NCBI RefSeq assembly: GCF_022489025.1
Contig: NZ_JAKVTG010000004.1
Coordinates: forward strand, 62,001 to 126,000
Direction: 5' to 3'
Length of the DNA stretch: 64,000 nucleotides
Source of the DNA: Planococcus halocryophilus
GTDB lineage: Bacteria; Bacillota; Bacilli; Bacillales_A; Planococcaceae
Shown: positions 24,765 to 33,777 of the stretch, piece after piece
How the letters are laid out: the number at the start of each line of letters is the position of its first letter
Numbering within the stretch: the stretch's first letter is position 1
The notes under the pieces: generated by a model
Database searches by the model: none
Seen by the model: the letters and a program-made list of their open reading frames with translations, nothing else
What the model was told of the DNA's origin: nothing
Program-made: the position numbers and the translations under genes

Positions 24765-25631
24765 ATGAAAAAAATGATTTATATTTCGATTGGTGTGTTA
24801 GCGGCAACCGCTATTTTTATACTAGCTGCTTTTAATGGCGATGAAACGGTCGCAAAAGTAGGAGACAAGGAAATCACTAAAGAGGCATTGTATGAAAAAT
24901 TAGTAGCTACTTCGGGGGCGGCAACACTTGATGCAATGATTTCCAATGAAGTGGTCAGTCAAGAAGCAAAAAAAGCAAAAGTTGAAGTGACACAAGAAGA
25001 AATCGATGTAGAAATGGCTGTTTATGAAGAGCAATATGGTGGTGCAGAAGCACTTGAACAAGCGCTTGCTTCAAGTGGCATGTCGATAGCAGATTTAGAA
25101 GAAGAAATGAAAACCTACTTGAAAGTTGAAAAAATCATCGGTCCAGACATCGAAATAACAGATGAGCAAATTAGTACTTACTTCGAAGAAAACAAAGAAA
25201 CTTTCGAACAAGCTTCTAAAGTAGAAGCGAATCACATCTTGGTAGAAACTCAAGAAGAAGCAGATAAAGTAAAATCGGAATTAGATGATGGTGGTGATTT
25301 TGCCGAATTAGCAGCTGAGTATTCAATAGATACAAGCAACGCTGAAAATGGCGGAGCATTAGGCGAGTTTGGTGCCGGTGAAATGACGCCCGAATTTGAG
25401 GAAGCCGCGTTTAGTTTGAAAGTAGATGAAATAAGTCAACCTGTAGAAACAGATTACGGTTTTCATATCATCCAAGTAACTGGAAAAACAGAAGCAACTG
25501 AAGCCAATTTGGAAAATAGCAAAGAACAAATAAAAGAAACGTTGTTTGATGAAGCGTTAAATACGAAATATGCGGAATGGTTAGCAGAAAAAACAGAGTC
25601 ATATAACATTGTTAACGAATTAGAAGAATAA
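24765..25631 (+). CDS. PrsA-like parvulin foldase (membrane-anchored, no lipobox)
   Basis: The 288-residue protein has an N-terminal hydrophobic helix (residues 3-22) and a SurA-like N domain 'VAKVGDKEITKEALYEKL'. A parvulin peptidyl-prolyl isomerase domain follows (about 145-240), with 'VEANHILVETQEEA', 'AAEYSIDTSNAENGGALGEFGAGEM' and 'TDYGFHIIQVTG'. Bacillus PrsA is a lipoprotein, but the hydrophobic helix here ends 'LAAFNGDE' with no cysteine, so this protein is either an uncleaved membrane protein or secreted. It helps fold exported proteins. It lies 13 bp from the HtrA gene. Confidence 0.88.
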   Translation: MKKMIYISIGVLAATAIFILAAFNGDETVAKVGDKEITKEALYEKLVATSGAATLDAMISNEVVSQEAKKAKVEVTQEEIDVEMAVYEEQYGGAEALEQALASSGMSIADLEEEMKTYLKVEKIIGPDIEITDEQISTYFEENKETFEQASKVEANHILVETQEEADKVKSELDDGGDFAELAAEYSIDTSNAENGGALGEFGAGEMTPEFEEAAFSLKVDEISQPVETDYGFHIIQVTGKTEATEANLENSKEQIKETLFDEALNTKYAEWLAEKTESYNIVNELEE

Positions 25632-25644
25632 GGAGGACATGCAG

Positions 25645-26838
25645 ATGGGCTATTATAATTCAACTGAACCAAAAACGAACAAAAAAGGCTATTTTGCTTC
25701 TAGCTTTACAGGGTTGATCGCTGGAGCGTTATTAGTAGGCGTTATTTTGCCAAGTGTGACGGATGGAGAAGTTGAAGGCGCAGCGACAACTTCAACAAAC
25801 CAGGCCGTTAGTGGAGTGCAAACAACATCTACAGTTGTCACTTCAGATGTGACCAAAATTGTAGAGGAAACTTCTAGTGCTGTTGTGGGTGTTTCTAATT
25901 TGCAAGTTGCACAGCAAAATCCTTTTGAATCACAAACAGGTGATTCAAAAGAGTCACAAGAAGCAGGTGTAGGATCTGGCGTCATTTATAAAAAAGACGG
26001 CGACATGGCTTATATTGTTACTAATAATCATGTAGTAGAAGGTGCTCAAGATGTAATGGTCACTTTGGCCGATGGCACGGAATTAGATGCCGAAGTACTT
26101 GGAACCGATATTTGGACGGATTTAGCTGTCTTAAAAGTGCCCGGAGAAAGTATTGAAACAGTTGCAGAATTTGGAGATTCCTCTGTATTACAAGCAGGAG
26201 AACCGGTTATTGCAATCGGGAATCCATTAGGTCTTCAATTTTCTGGCTCTGTTACAACGGGAGTTATTTCAGGAACCGAACGTTTAGTGCCGCTTGATAT
26301 CAACCAAGATGGGACAGAAGATTGGCAGTCAGAAGTTCTTCAAACCGACGCTGCGATCAGCCCCGGGAATAGTGGAGGCGCATTGATCAATGCACAAGGA
26401 CAATTAATCGGCATTAACTCGATGAAGATTTCGCAAGAGGCAGTAGAAGGAATTGGACTAGCGATTCCAATCAACACCGCGATTCCAGTTATTTCAGATT
26501 TAGAAGCTGAAGGTGCTGTACACCGACCATCTATGGGCGTAGCTATTTTGGATTTAGCTGAAGTGCCGGCGCAATACCGCACTAGCCAGTTGAACTTGCC
26601 TTCTGAAATTGAAGGTGGGATTGTCGTTCAATCGGTAGTCGAAAGCTCAGGAGCAGCTTCTGCAGGCATGGAACCATATGATGTTATTGTTGAATTGGAC
26701 GGAAAGTCAGTAAATTCCGTTTTGGAACTTCGACAGTATCTGTATAATGAAACAAAAGTCGGCGACACATTAAAAGTGAAAGCTTATAGAAATGGTGAAC
26801 TACAGAATTTCGAACTAACATTAACCGAAAATAATTAA
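25645..26838 (+). CDS. htrA: HtrA/DegP-family serine protease with PDZ domain
   Basis: The 397-residue protein has a short cytoplasmic head, one transmembrane helix (about 17-38), a trypsin-like domain with catalytic H129 ('TNNHVVEG'), D159 ('TDLAVLK') and S243 ('GNSGGAL'), and one PDZ domain from about 300. It degrades or refolds misfolded proteins outside the membrane. ATG 25645 is preferred over 25639, which would be two bases from the AGGAGG site. It forms a pair with the PrsA-like gene. Confidence 0.93.
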   Translation: MGYYNSTEPKTNKKGYFASSFTGLIAGALLVGVILPSVTDGEVEGAATTSTNQAVSGVQTTSTVVTSDVTKIVEETSSAVVGVSNLQVAQQNPFESQTGDSKESQEAGVGSGVIYKKDGDMAYIVTNNHVVEGAQDVMVTLADGTELDAEVLGTDIWTDLAVLKVPGESIETVAEFGDSSVLQAGEPVIAIGNPLGLQFSGSVTTGVISGTERLVPLDINQDGTEDWQSEVLQTDAAISPGNSGGALINAQGQLIGINSMKISQEAVEGIGLAIPINTAIPVISDLEAEGAVHRPSMGVAILDLAEVPAQYRTSQLNLPSEIEGGIVVQSVVESSGAASAGMEPYDVIVELDGKSVNSVLELRQYLYNETKVGDTLKVKAYRNGELQNFELTLTENN

Positions 26839-26842
26839 TATT

Positions 26843-26877
26843 AAAGAGGCTTTCCGATTGTCGGAAAGCCTCTTTTA
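26843..26877 (+). terminator. intrinsic terminator after htrA
   Basis: A 13-bp stem AAAGAGGCTTTCCGA/TCGGAAAGCCTCTTT with a TTG loop is followed by Ts. It is strong in both directions and also suits the minus-strand gene ending at 26900. Confidence 0.92.
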
Positions 26878-26899
26878 TCGTGAATGTACACGTCTGTAA

Positions 26900-27112
26900 T
26901 CAATCGAAAATTCCAAACCAATCAGTACCAAACCCAAAACCAACGATAACAAGAACTAAAATAACAAAAATAATCATGCCGAGTTGTAACGGTTTATAGC
27001 CTGTAACTCGTGGCTCTTGAATCCCTTGTTTTTCTTCAGGGGAACGATTTTTTGCTTCTTCTTTGGTTGCTTCCATGTACTCTTCTTCATGATCTTTATG
27101 ATCATTGCTCAT
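26900..27112 (-). CDS. small single-span membrane protein of unknown function
   Basis: The 70-residue protein has a very acidic and charged N-terminal half ('HKDHEEEYMEATKEEAK') and one C-terminal transmembrane helix 'LGMIIFVILVLVIVGFGFG'. It has no recognised family. TGAGGAGG lies before the ATG. It is adjacent to the DJ-1/PfpI stress gene, but a spacer of 50 bp and its own RBS leave an operon uncertain. Confidence 0.6.
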   Translation of the reverse strand: MSNDHKDHEEEYMEATKEEAKNRSPEEKQGIQEPRVTGYKPLQLGMIIFVILVLVIVGFGFGTDWFGIFD

Positions 27113-27162
27113 ATAAATGCCTCCTCAAAATCGCTATTATTTTTTTCTATCTAAAATTGACT

Positions 27163-27867
27163 TTAACTCGTAAACTTTTCTTCTGATTGAAGTGTGCGTT
27201 GGGTTAACTTTTGAGCCAATTCTCTACCGAATAACTCAGAAGATTGTGGGTCGCGTCCTGTAAGGATTTGCTTACTGCCCCAAACAACATAAGCGTCATG
27301 CTCTTTTTCTTCGTGATAATTCGCAATATTATCTAATTCATCTTCTAAGCTGAAAGGCAACAACTCGACCACTTCTTTTGGCTCTTTATCATTTGGGTAG
27401 CCTGTTACTTTTAGACCTTGAAGCAAGCTACGTCCTTCTTTTGTTTTCGTATAAATTAATGGAGCGGGTCCGTGACAAACAGCAGACACGATACCGCCTG
27501 TTTCGTAAACTACATTAATCACTGCGTGCAAATCTTCATTATGCGCTAAATCGAACATGGCGCCATGTCCACCGACAATCATGATCGCATCATAATCACT
27601 AGCTTTGACATTAACGATGGGCATTGTTTTATCCGCAATCCCTGATTCATATTGCTTTTTGTATATACCGGTCGGGTCATAATCTGAGCTAATACTTATC
27701 GGGTCTACGATAGGTTTACCTCCGTCAATAGAAGCTAGTTCAACAGTATGACCTTCTTTTTCAAGCTCTAATGCAGGAGCAAACAGTTCTTCTGCCCACC
27801 AACCCGTTACGTAATTATGCTCTTCATTTGTATAGCCACTCGATAATACTGCTAATACTTTTGCCAT
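27163..27867 (-). CDS. DJ-1/PfpI family protein (Hsp31-like, class I glutamine amidotransferase fold)
   Basis: The 234-residue protein has the nucleophile elbow 'VSAVCHGPAPLIY' with C131, the preceding 'VGGHGAMFDL' loop and an Hsp31-type N-terminus. Family members act as glyoxalases, chaperones or deglycases in carbonyl or oxidative stress. The promoter upstream resembles sigma-B sites, in line with B. subtilis general stress proteins of this family. It is divergent from the LOV photoreceptor gene. Confidence 0.88.
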   Translation of the reverse strand: MAKVLAVLSSGYTNEEHNYVTGWWAEELFAPALELEKEGHTVELASIDGGKPIVDPISISSDYDPTGIYKKQYESGIADKTMPIVNVKASDYDAIMIVGGHGAMFDLAHNEDLHAVINVVYETGGIVSAVCHGPAPLIYTKTKEGRSLLQGLKVTGYPNDKEPKEVVELLPFSLEDELDNIANYHEEKEHDAYVVWGSKQILTGRDPQSSELFGRELAQKLTQRTLQSEEKFTS

Positions 27868-27907
27868 TATATCTTCCTCCTGTATGAAAGATTCTTTGTT
27901 CTTTTAT

Positions 27908-27932
27908 TTACCCTATGAAAAGAACATGAAAC
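27908..27932 (-). promoter_or_regulatory. sigma-B-type promoter of the DJ-1/PfpI gene
   Basis: On the minus strand GTTTCA (27932-27927), 13 bp and GGGTAA (27913-27908) match the sigma-B pattern GTTT-N12-15-GGGWAW. It lies about 40 bp upstream of the minus-strand start and inside the unlikely N-terminal extension of the divergent gene. Confidence 0.6.
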
Positions 27933-27970
27933 GCGAAAGCGGAGGAGTCTTTGGATTTCGCTTTGTGGTT

Positions 27971-28804
27971 ATGCTAGGATTATTTTATGAAACGAAAGAC
28001 GAGGTGGAACGCTTGAAGGAGTTAAACCATGAAGTACAAGTAACTTTGCTTGAAGCTATGTTAGATGGTAGTAAAGTGGGCACGATTGTGACCGATCCGT
28101 CGCAACCGGATAACCCTATTATTTATACAAACAAAACCTTTATGGATATGACGGGTTACTCGCAGGAAGAAATAATTGGTCGGAATTGCCGCTTCTTACA
28201 AGGAGCGGGTACAGCTAAAGAAGATATCGAAAAGATGAGAACGGCAATTGCTGCTGAAGAAAAAGTCGTTGTAACAATCCGAAATTACCGTAAAGACGGC
28301 TCGCCATTTTGGAATCGGCTAGTTATTGATCCAGTTCGAATTGAAGGAAATTTGTACTTTATCGGTACTCAAACAGATATTACTCTCGAGCGTTCTCAGC
28401 AACAAGCAATTATGGCCAACGAAAATGAGATTGAAAAATTGATGTTGCCAATCTTATCTGTACAAGAAAATGTGGCAACTGTAGCACTCGTTGGAACAAT
28501 GTACCATCATCGCTTTGAAACGTTGAAAGTTAAAGTTTGTGAATATGTTCAATCGAATCGCATTGAATACGTCATCATCGATATTACCGGTTTATCTTGG
28601 AATGAAAATTCACCACTTTATTGGTTTAAGCAGATTTACGATGCCCTTCGAATTATGGGAAGCAAGCTTTATGTAACAGGTATAACCGTAGCGGCAGCAC
28701 AACAATTTTCTAATGATTTAGACCGTGATAGTCGATTAGTAACATTCTCAACAATTGAAAGAGCGTTAACTTTCATCGCACAAGAAGAAAAAAAGCAAAA
28801 ATAA
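27971..28804 (+). CDS. ytvA: LOV-STAS blue-light photoreceptor (YtvA-like)
   Basis: The 277-residue protein (if it starts at ATG 27971) has a LOV/PAS domain with the photoactive cysteine C73 in 'GRNCRFLQG', 'KDGSPFWNRL' flavin contacts and a C-terminal STAS domain (about 145-270). In B. subtilis YtvA is part of the stressosome and activates sigma-B in blue light. The frame stays open to 27884, but that part overlaps the promoter of the divergent gene and lacks an RBS, and YtvA has only a short head. GTG 27965 is also possible. Confidence 0.9.
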   Translation: MLGLFYETKDEVERLKELNHEVQVTLLEAMLDGSKVGTIVTDPSQPDNPIIYTNKTFMDMTGYSQEEIIGRNCRFLQGAGTAKEDIEKMRTAIAAEEKVVVTIRNYRKDGSPFWNRLVIDPVRIEGNLYFIGTQTDITLERSQQQAIMANENEIEKLMLPILSVQENVATVALVGTMYHHRFETLKVKVCEYVQSNRIEYVIIDITGLSWNENSPLYWFKQIYDALRIMGSKLYVTGITVAAAQQFSNDLDRDSRLVTFSTIERALTFIAQEEKKQK

Positions 28805-28815
28805 TATTAGGTGAA

Positions 28816-28857
28816 TAAAAAAACAGACTCAGCATTTGCTGAGTCTGTTTTTTTTAA
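28816..28857 (+). terminator. bidirectional intrinsic terminator
   Basis: AAAACAGACTCAGCA and TGCTGAGTCTGTTTT form a long perfect stem with A and T tracts on both sides. It ends the LOV gene and the minus-strand SDR gene (stop at 28854). Confidence 0.92.
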
Positions 28858-29729
28858 GAACTAATAAAGTCACCGCCATTAATATGAATGGCTTGGCCAG
28901 TTACGTAAGTAGAATCTTTAGAAGCTAGGTATACGTAAGCGGGAGCCAATTCGGAAGGTTGACCGCGTCGTTCTAATAATGTGTTTTGCCCATGTTTTTT
29001 GACTTTCTCGGCATCGAAAGTTGAAGGGATTAATGGTGTCCAAATAGGTCCCGGAGCTACTGAATTCACACGAATTCCTTGATGCGCAAGATTAGCAGAG
29101 AGAGAACGCGTAAAGCTCGTAATGGCTCCTTTAGTAGATGAATAATCAATTAAGCCAGGAGAACCTTGATAAGCTGTTACAGAAGAAGTGTTGATGATGC
29201 TGTCTCCTTTTTGCAGGTGTGGTAGGGTAGCTTGTGTTAAATAGAACATACTGAAAATATTGGTAGAGAACGTCTCCATTAATTGATCAGGGCTAATCGC
29301 TAAAAAATCTTCTTGTGGAAATTGTTTAGCAGCATTATTTACTAAAATATTTAATTGACCAAATTCAGAAATGACATCTACTACAAGTTGATTGCAATTT
29401 TCTACATCACTAATATCTGTAGCGAACTTAACACCTTTAACGCCATAGGACTCAATCGCTTTTAGTGTTTCTTCTGCATCTTCGTGTTCGTCGAGGTAAG
29501 CGATAGCAATATTGGCGCCTTCTTTAGCGTAAGCGACTGCAACTGCGCGACCAATGCCGCTGTCTCCACCGGTGATAAGTGCAACTTTCCCATCAAGCTT
29601 ACCTGAGCCTACATAATTCTCGTCATCATAAATTGGCTCAGGTTGCATTTGTTCTTCTGAACCGGGTTGTGTGGACTGTTCTTGTGGGTCAACTTGTTCA
29701 TCTATTTTTTCGAATTTATCTTTTGTCAT
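28854..29729 (-). CDS. short-chain dehydrogenase, general-stress type (YdaD/YhdF-like)
   Basis: The 291-residue SDR has a Q/E-rich head ('QEQSTQPGSEEQMQPEP'), the cofactor motif 'TGGDSGIGRAVA', 'NNAAKQ', and the active-site Y-S-S-T-K-G motif (Y about 199). The head-plus-SDR layout is typical of B. subtilis YdaD, YhdF and YhxC, stress-induced dehydrogenases. The substrate is unknown. A consensus sigma-B promoter lies upstream. Confidence 0.9.
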   Translation of the reverse strand: MTKDKFEKIDEQVDPQEQSTQPGSEEQMQPEPIYDDENYVGSGKLDGKVALITGGDSGIGRAVAVAYAKEGANIAIAYLDEHEDAEETLKAIESYGVKGVKFATDISDVENCNQLVVDVISEFGQLNILVNNAAKQFPQEDFLAISPDQLMETFSTNIFSMFYLTQATLPHLQKGDSIINTSSVTAYQGSPGLIDYSSTKGAITSFTRSLSANLAHQGIRVNSVAPGPIWTPLIPSTFDAEKVKKHGQNTLLERRGQPSELAPAYVYLASKDSTYVTGQAIHINGGDFISS

Positions 29730-29769
29730 GATGAATCCTCCTCTAGATTAAGTGGTATTTAACGTCAAT

Positions 29770-29794
29770 ATTCCCGCCGTTAATTTACTTAAAC
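29770..29794 (-). promoter_or_regulatory. sigma-B promoter of the SDR gene
   Basis: On the minus strand GTTTAA (29794-29789), 13 bp and GGGAAT (29775-29770) are a full match to the B. subtilis sigma-B consensus, 40 bp from the start codon. Confidence 0.75.
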
Positions 29795-29893
29795 ACCATA
29801 TAGAAAAACTAAATAATAGGATTTAGTAAAAACGACAATGCCCACTCTGAAAGAAGGATTGTCGTTTTAGTTTGTTTTCTATCTCGTTTATTG

Positions 29894-30526
29894 CTATTCT
29901 GCGGTAATAACTCCACAAGCAACTCGGTCACCTGAGTCACCAGAAGGATCGGTTATTTGGTCATCTTCTCCTCCATGAATAACAAGGGCAGTTCCTTCTT
30001 CTTTAAACAATGAATTTTCTTCGCCAATTTTAAGTGTGACATTTTCAGCTTTAAACTCTTGAGAAACTGTCCCATCTTCCCCTACTTCAATATTCGGTAA
30101 ATCACCAGCATGCGGACCATCGGGGTTGTCTATGCCATGCATTGAATTTTCTGGGTTAAAGTGATCGCCAGCCGATTTGAAATCAGGAGTTTCGCATTTT
30201 CCTTCTTGGTGGAAATGAATGCCGTGCATACCTGCTTCCAAGTCCTCAATTTGTAGTGCTACTGACACGCCATCCTCTTCATCAGTCAATTCAGCGGTCC
30301 CTATTGCATTCCCATCACCATTTAGTAACTCGACAGTTACCATAACAATCTCGCCACCGTTAGTAGGTGCACTTTCAGTGGTATCTTGGTTGGCTGTACT
30401 GTCGTCGTTCGTTGTTTCTGTTGCACCATCAGATTCGGTAGGGGGCTCATCTGTGGTGTCATTTCCACAAGCTGCTAGAAATACCAAAAAGGTCAAGAGT
30501 AAACCGAGCAAAAACCAACGCTTCAT
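29894..30526 (-). CDS. sodC: Cu/Zn superoxide dismutase lipoprotein
   Basis: The 210-residue protein has a lipoprotein signal 'LLTFLVFLAACGN', an acidic T/S/E-rich linker (about 22-58) and a SodC domain. All metal ligands appear: H-F-H and the histidine of 'GDHFNP' for copper, the two histidines and aspartate in 'HGIDNPDGPHAGD' for zinc, and 'VIHGGEDD'. The active-site arginine is in 'GDRVACGV'. It removes extracellular superoxide. B. subtilis YojM lost copper ligands, while this one keeps them. Confidence 0.92.
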   Translation of the reverse strand: MKRWFLLGLLLTFLVFLAACGNDTTDEPPTESDGATETTNDDSTANQDTTESAPTNGGEIVMVTVELLNGDGNAIGTAELTDEEDGVSVALQIEDLEAGMHGIHFHQEGKCETPDFKSAGDHFNPENSMHGIDNPDGPHAGDLPNIEVGEDGTVSQEFKAENVTLKIGEENSLFKEEGTALVIHGGEDDQITDPSGDSGDRVACGVITAE

Positions 30527-30659
30527 CTGAATTCCTCCCTTAAAATTGTGTTACTCTTCCTTACACGTTAAAGCAACATAGTAAACGAGATTAGGTGAAA
30601 CCACTTCTTTTGTAGGAGGAGAAATTCCATATAAGGTTAGTATTTCCTAATAAGTAGCA

Positions 30660-30712
30660 GTAAAAAAAACGCCCCTATTTCGACTGGTCATAAAAGTCGA
30701 AATAGGGGCGCT
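30660..30712 (-). terminator. intrinsic terminator of the csbB-gtcA-yfhO operon
   Basis: CGCCCCTATTTCGACT (30670-30685) pairs perfectly with AGTCGAAATAGGGGCG (30695-30710). On the minus strand it is followed by eight Ts. Confidence 0.9.
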
Positions 30713-30752
30713 TAAAGTAAAAGAAATGGTTGAGTTGCCAATATTTTCGCTA

Positions 30753-33347
30753 CTAGTAATTGTTTATTCTTTTTCTTTTGCGAAAAACAAAAGCAAAACC
30801 GAGAAGCATAGACACTAAACTAATTGCTGCTGCAGGTTTGAAAAATGGTGGGCGGTAAGAGAGAGAAATGTTGTTGTTGCCGGCTTCTAATGGAATGGCT
30901 ATAAAAGCAAAATCTGCTTTTAACACTTCTACTTGTTCTCCGTTAATTGTTGCTTGCCAGCCTCGCTCATAAGGAATAGTTAGTTTTAAGTATTCATCAT
31001 TCGTGGCATTATCATAATTTAAACTCACATGACTGCCATCTATTGATAAATTGCTCGATAAATCGGGCTGGGCAGCTTGTTTGCGTAGAGCTTGATAAGA
31101 AGCTGCATATACTTGAAGTTCCGTTATTTCATATTCACCTTTAGGCAACCGGATTTCAATAGATTCTTCAGCTGGAATGCGAATGGTTAAGTCATCTACA
31201 AATGTTTTGTAAATCGACTGATTGGATTTTCTTGTCGTTTGGTAGTCATTTACTTCGAGCAGAAAGCCTTGGTCTTCTGCTTTTGTTACCAAGTGGAAGG
31301 AAACGAACAAATCAACACCAGATTTAGGTGGGTTTTCCAAGTTTAAGTTCAAGCCTCCGGTTCTTTCAACTACTTTTAGTACGCCATCATTGAACGTAGC
31401 CCCAATTGTGGCAGGGTCAAAGTTTAAAATGTTTTCATCTGGCTCTGGTAAAGGGTCAGCAACCTGGCCTCGATCAAGTACGACTCCTGTCAACATAGCT
31501 TGTTCGCGCATTAACGGAGAGGCGGCGGCTAATTGCTGTTCTTCATAAACGCTAGAGGTAGCACGAGCGAACGGCAAGACATAGTCATTTTCATAAATGA
31601 TGTATTTTGGAGAAGCATAAATTTCATTGAAACCATATGGAACATTGGAATCTCCACGAGAGCGAATAATGTATTTTCCTTGTAACATACTATGCAAGTT
31701 TGCACGGTTGCCAAGCGTGGCATAGCGGCTGACGCTTTCACGTCCCATGTCGATTTCAAGATCGTATAAATAAAAATACAATAGATTTTTATTTAAAATG
31801 CTGGAATATGCACTAAACCCTTGGAAATCTTGAACAATTGGAGTATTGTTGCGAACGCCTTCCATCCACTCAATGCGGTAAGGTCCGTCATTTTCTTTTC
31901 CATGAATATATTCCAATAGTTTTTTGATTTCGGGATCGTCATAATCGACACCTGTCATTAGTTCTTTGCTAACTTGCGAAATTTCTCCTACTTCAAGAAT
32001 TTTTTCGGTTTGATACAGGTTGGCAAATAATAAGGTCCACATTAACAGAGATGCCATAACCGAATATTTAATAAAGTTTTTGTTGAATAAGATGTAAAGT
32101 AGCAATAGTAAAAATGTAATGACTAGAGTGCTAATCGCTAACGTTGCATAATGCGAATCTATTTCAAAATATTCATCTTTCCACGTGTAAAACCAAAAAC
32201 CAGAAATCGTCAGTATAGCTGGTATGGTAAAGCGTCGCCACGTGAATTTATGCAACTGGTCAAAAGCCACGGCCACTGCTCCACCCATAACCAACGATAA
32301 AAAGTATTCCCAGCGATATTGTGGGGCAGAAAAACCGTTGAAAGCACTGCCAATCATTGGACTGTTGTGCATGATAACTGCAACAATGCCAAGAAGTGCA
32401 AACAAGCGGAATGTTTTATCGCGGTATAAAAACCAACTAAATAACACAAGAACAAAAAATGCAGGTAAGACAATTATGGAGCTACTAAACAAAATATTAT
32501 CGATTGTTTCGTCCATCCAAAGAATTTCTTGTTTAAAAACTGGCCTATGGTTATTTAAGTATGCATAGACAGCTGGTATAAACGACACTGCACTGATACC
32601 AGCACCAATAGATCCAGCGACAAAAAAACTTATCATGCTTTTCTTTTTGGTTTGTTCATCCTGAGTTAATGGGATAAATAAACGGAACAAAATATAAATA
32701 GCGGTCAGTAACAGATTAATATAGGCAAAGTAAAAGTTATCAATCATGGAAATCGCTACGGCAGTTACAAACCAGCCGGGTTTTTGTTCGCGGAAAATCT
32801 TTTCAACGCCAAGCAATAAAATTGGCAGCCACAAAAAAGCATCCGCGAAAAATTCCCAATACGTAACGTGGCGGAAGTACATACCAGAAATGCCGTAAAG
32901 AGAAGCACCGACTAACGCTGCTAGTTTTGATATGTTCATATACATAAATAATCGAGTTGTGATAAACAAGGCAGCTGCTAAACGAATAATACTGATGAAA
33001 ACGGCAGCGTTTGCCCAAAATAAAACATCAGTAGTTTGAATAATGTGTAGCGCTTTTAGTATAGATATCATTATTACTGAAACCAAGAACACGATCGAAG
33101 TAGAAAAATAATAAGACAGTTCACTAAATGTGCCAGCTCCTAAACCAAAATCGAACGAATAGAAAAATTCGCCTCGCGTATATTGCTTATAGAGAAGTTT
33201 CTTAAAAGGCATCATTTGTGAAAGACCATCATTAATCCCTACCATAAAATGTTCATTGGACCATTGCGTGAGAAAAACAATATGCCCTATCGCTGATAAG
33301 AGTAGACTGACGAACATGAGAAAAATAACAGGTCGTAACTTTTGCAT
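30753..33347 (-). CDS. yfhO: YfhO-family membrane protein (teichoic acid glycosylation)
   Basis: The 864-residue protein has about twelve or more transmembrane helices in its first 480 residues, then a large extracellular region and a last helix near 840. This is the size and layout of B. subtilis YfhO (about 861 residues), a GT-C type enzyme that moves N-acetylglucosamine from lipid carrier to lipoteichoic acid outside the cell. It is the last gene of an operon with a GtrA-like flippase and a CsbB-like transferase, the three parts of this pathway. Confidence 0.9.
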   Translation of the reverse strand: MQKLRPVIFLMFVSLLLSAIGHIVFLTQWSNEHFMVGINDGLSQMMPFKKLLYKQYTRGEFFYSFDFGLGAGTFSELSYYFSTSIVFLVSVIMISILKALHIIQTTDVLFWANAAVFISIIRLAAALFITTRLFMYMNISKLAALVGASLYGISGMYFRHVTYWEFFADAFLWLPILLLGVEKIFREQKPGWFVTAVAISMIDNFYFAYINLLLTAIYILFRLFIPLTQDEQTKKKSMISFFVAGSIGAGISAVSFIPAVYAYLNNHRPVFKQEILWMDETIDNILFSSSIIVLPAFFVLVLFSWFLYRDKTFRLFALLGIVAVIMHNSPMIGSAFNGFSAPQYRWEYFLSLVMGGAVAVAFDQLHKFTWRRFTIPAILTISGFWFYTWKDEYFEIDSHYATLAISTLVITFLLLLLYILFNKNFIKYSVMASLLMWTLLFANLYQTEKILEVGEISQVSKELMTGVDYDDPEIKKLLEYIHGKENDGPYRIEWMEGVRNNTPIVQDFQGFSAYSSILNKNLLYFYLYDLEIDMGRESVSRYATLGNRANLHSMLQGKYIIRSRGDSNVPYGFNEIYASPKYIIYENDYVLPFARATSSVYEEQQLAAASPLMREQAMLTGVVLDRGQVADPLPEPDENILNFDPATIGATFNDGVLKVVERTGGLNLNLENPPKSGVDLFVSFHLVTKAEDQGFLLEVNDYQTTRKSNQSIYKTFVDDLTIRIPAEESIEIRLPKGEYEITELQVYAASYQALRKQAAQPDLSSNLSIDGSHVSLNYDNATNDEYLKLTIPYERGWQATINGEQVEVLKADFAFIAIPLEAGNNNISLSYRPPFFKPAAAISLVSMLLGFAFVFRKRKRINNY

Positions 33348-33366
33348 AATGTCACCGTCTTTTTAC

Positions 33367-33777
33367 TTATTTTGGTGAAGGTGTGTCTTTAAGGATTTTG
33401 CTTGATACGATAAAGGTTATGGGAACTGTGAATAATACCGCAGCAAAAGGCGCGATATTGCTGTTGAGGTGCAGAAATTCAACAAAAACAAAAATAAGTA
33501 TAGTCGAAACTGACATATTCACAACTTGTGTTAATGGGAAATACAAATATTTTTTAAGAGTCGGCTTAATGCGATACGTGACATAACAGTTTAAGAAAAA
33601 TGAAATATTTAAACTGATTAAAAAGCCGACGATATGTGCCAATAGGTAAGGCAAATTGAAAAGGTTATGAAGAACTAAATAGATTGAGTAGTAACTCAGG
33701 GTATTAAGTACACCGACAAATATAAAACGAGTAAATTCAGTATTGAGCGCTTTAAGATTCATGGTATTCATCCGCAT
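33367..33777 (-). CDS. gtcA: GtrA/GtcA-family flippase
   Basis: The 136-residue protein has four transmembrane helices of the GtrA family ('FIFVGVLNTLSYYSIYLVLHNLF' is the first). GtrA/GtcA proteins flip undecaprenyl-phosphate sugars to the outside. The frame overlaps the end of the upstream transferase gene by 26 bp. ATG codons at 33777, 33771 and 33762 are all possible, and none has a strong RBS, so translation is probably coupled. Confidence 0.87.
   Translation of the reverse strand: MRMNTMNLKALNTEFTRFIFVGVLNTLSYYSIYLVLHNLFNLPYLLAHIVGFLISLNISFFLNCYVTYRIKPTLKKYLYFPLTQVVNMSVSTILIFVFVEFLHLNSNIAPFAAVLFTVPITFIVSSKILKDTPSPK

Noticed and set aside
27884-27970. N-terminal extension of the LOV-STAS protein
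   Set aside because: It overlaps the sigma-B promoter of the divergent gene, lacks an RBS and has no counterpart in YtvA.
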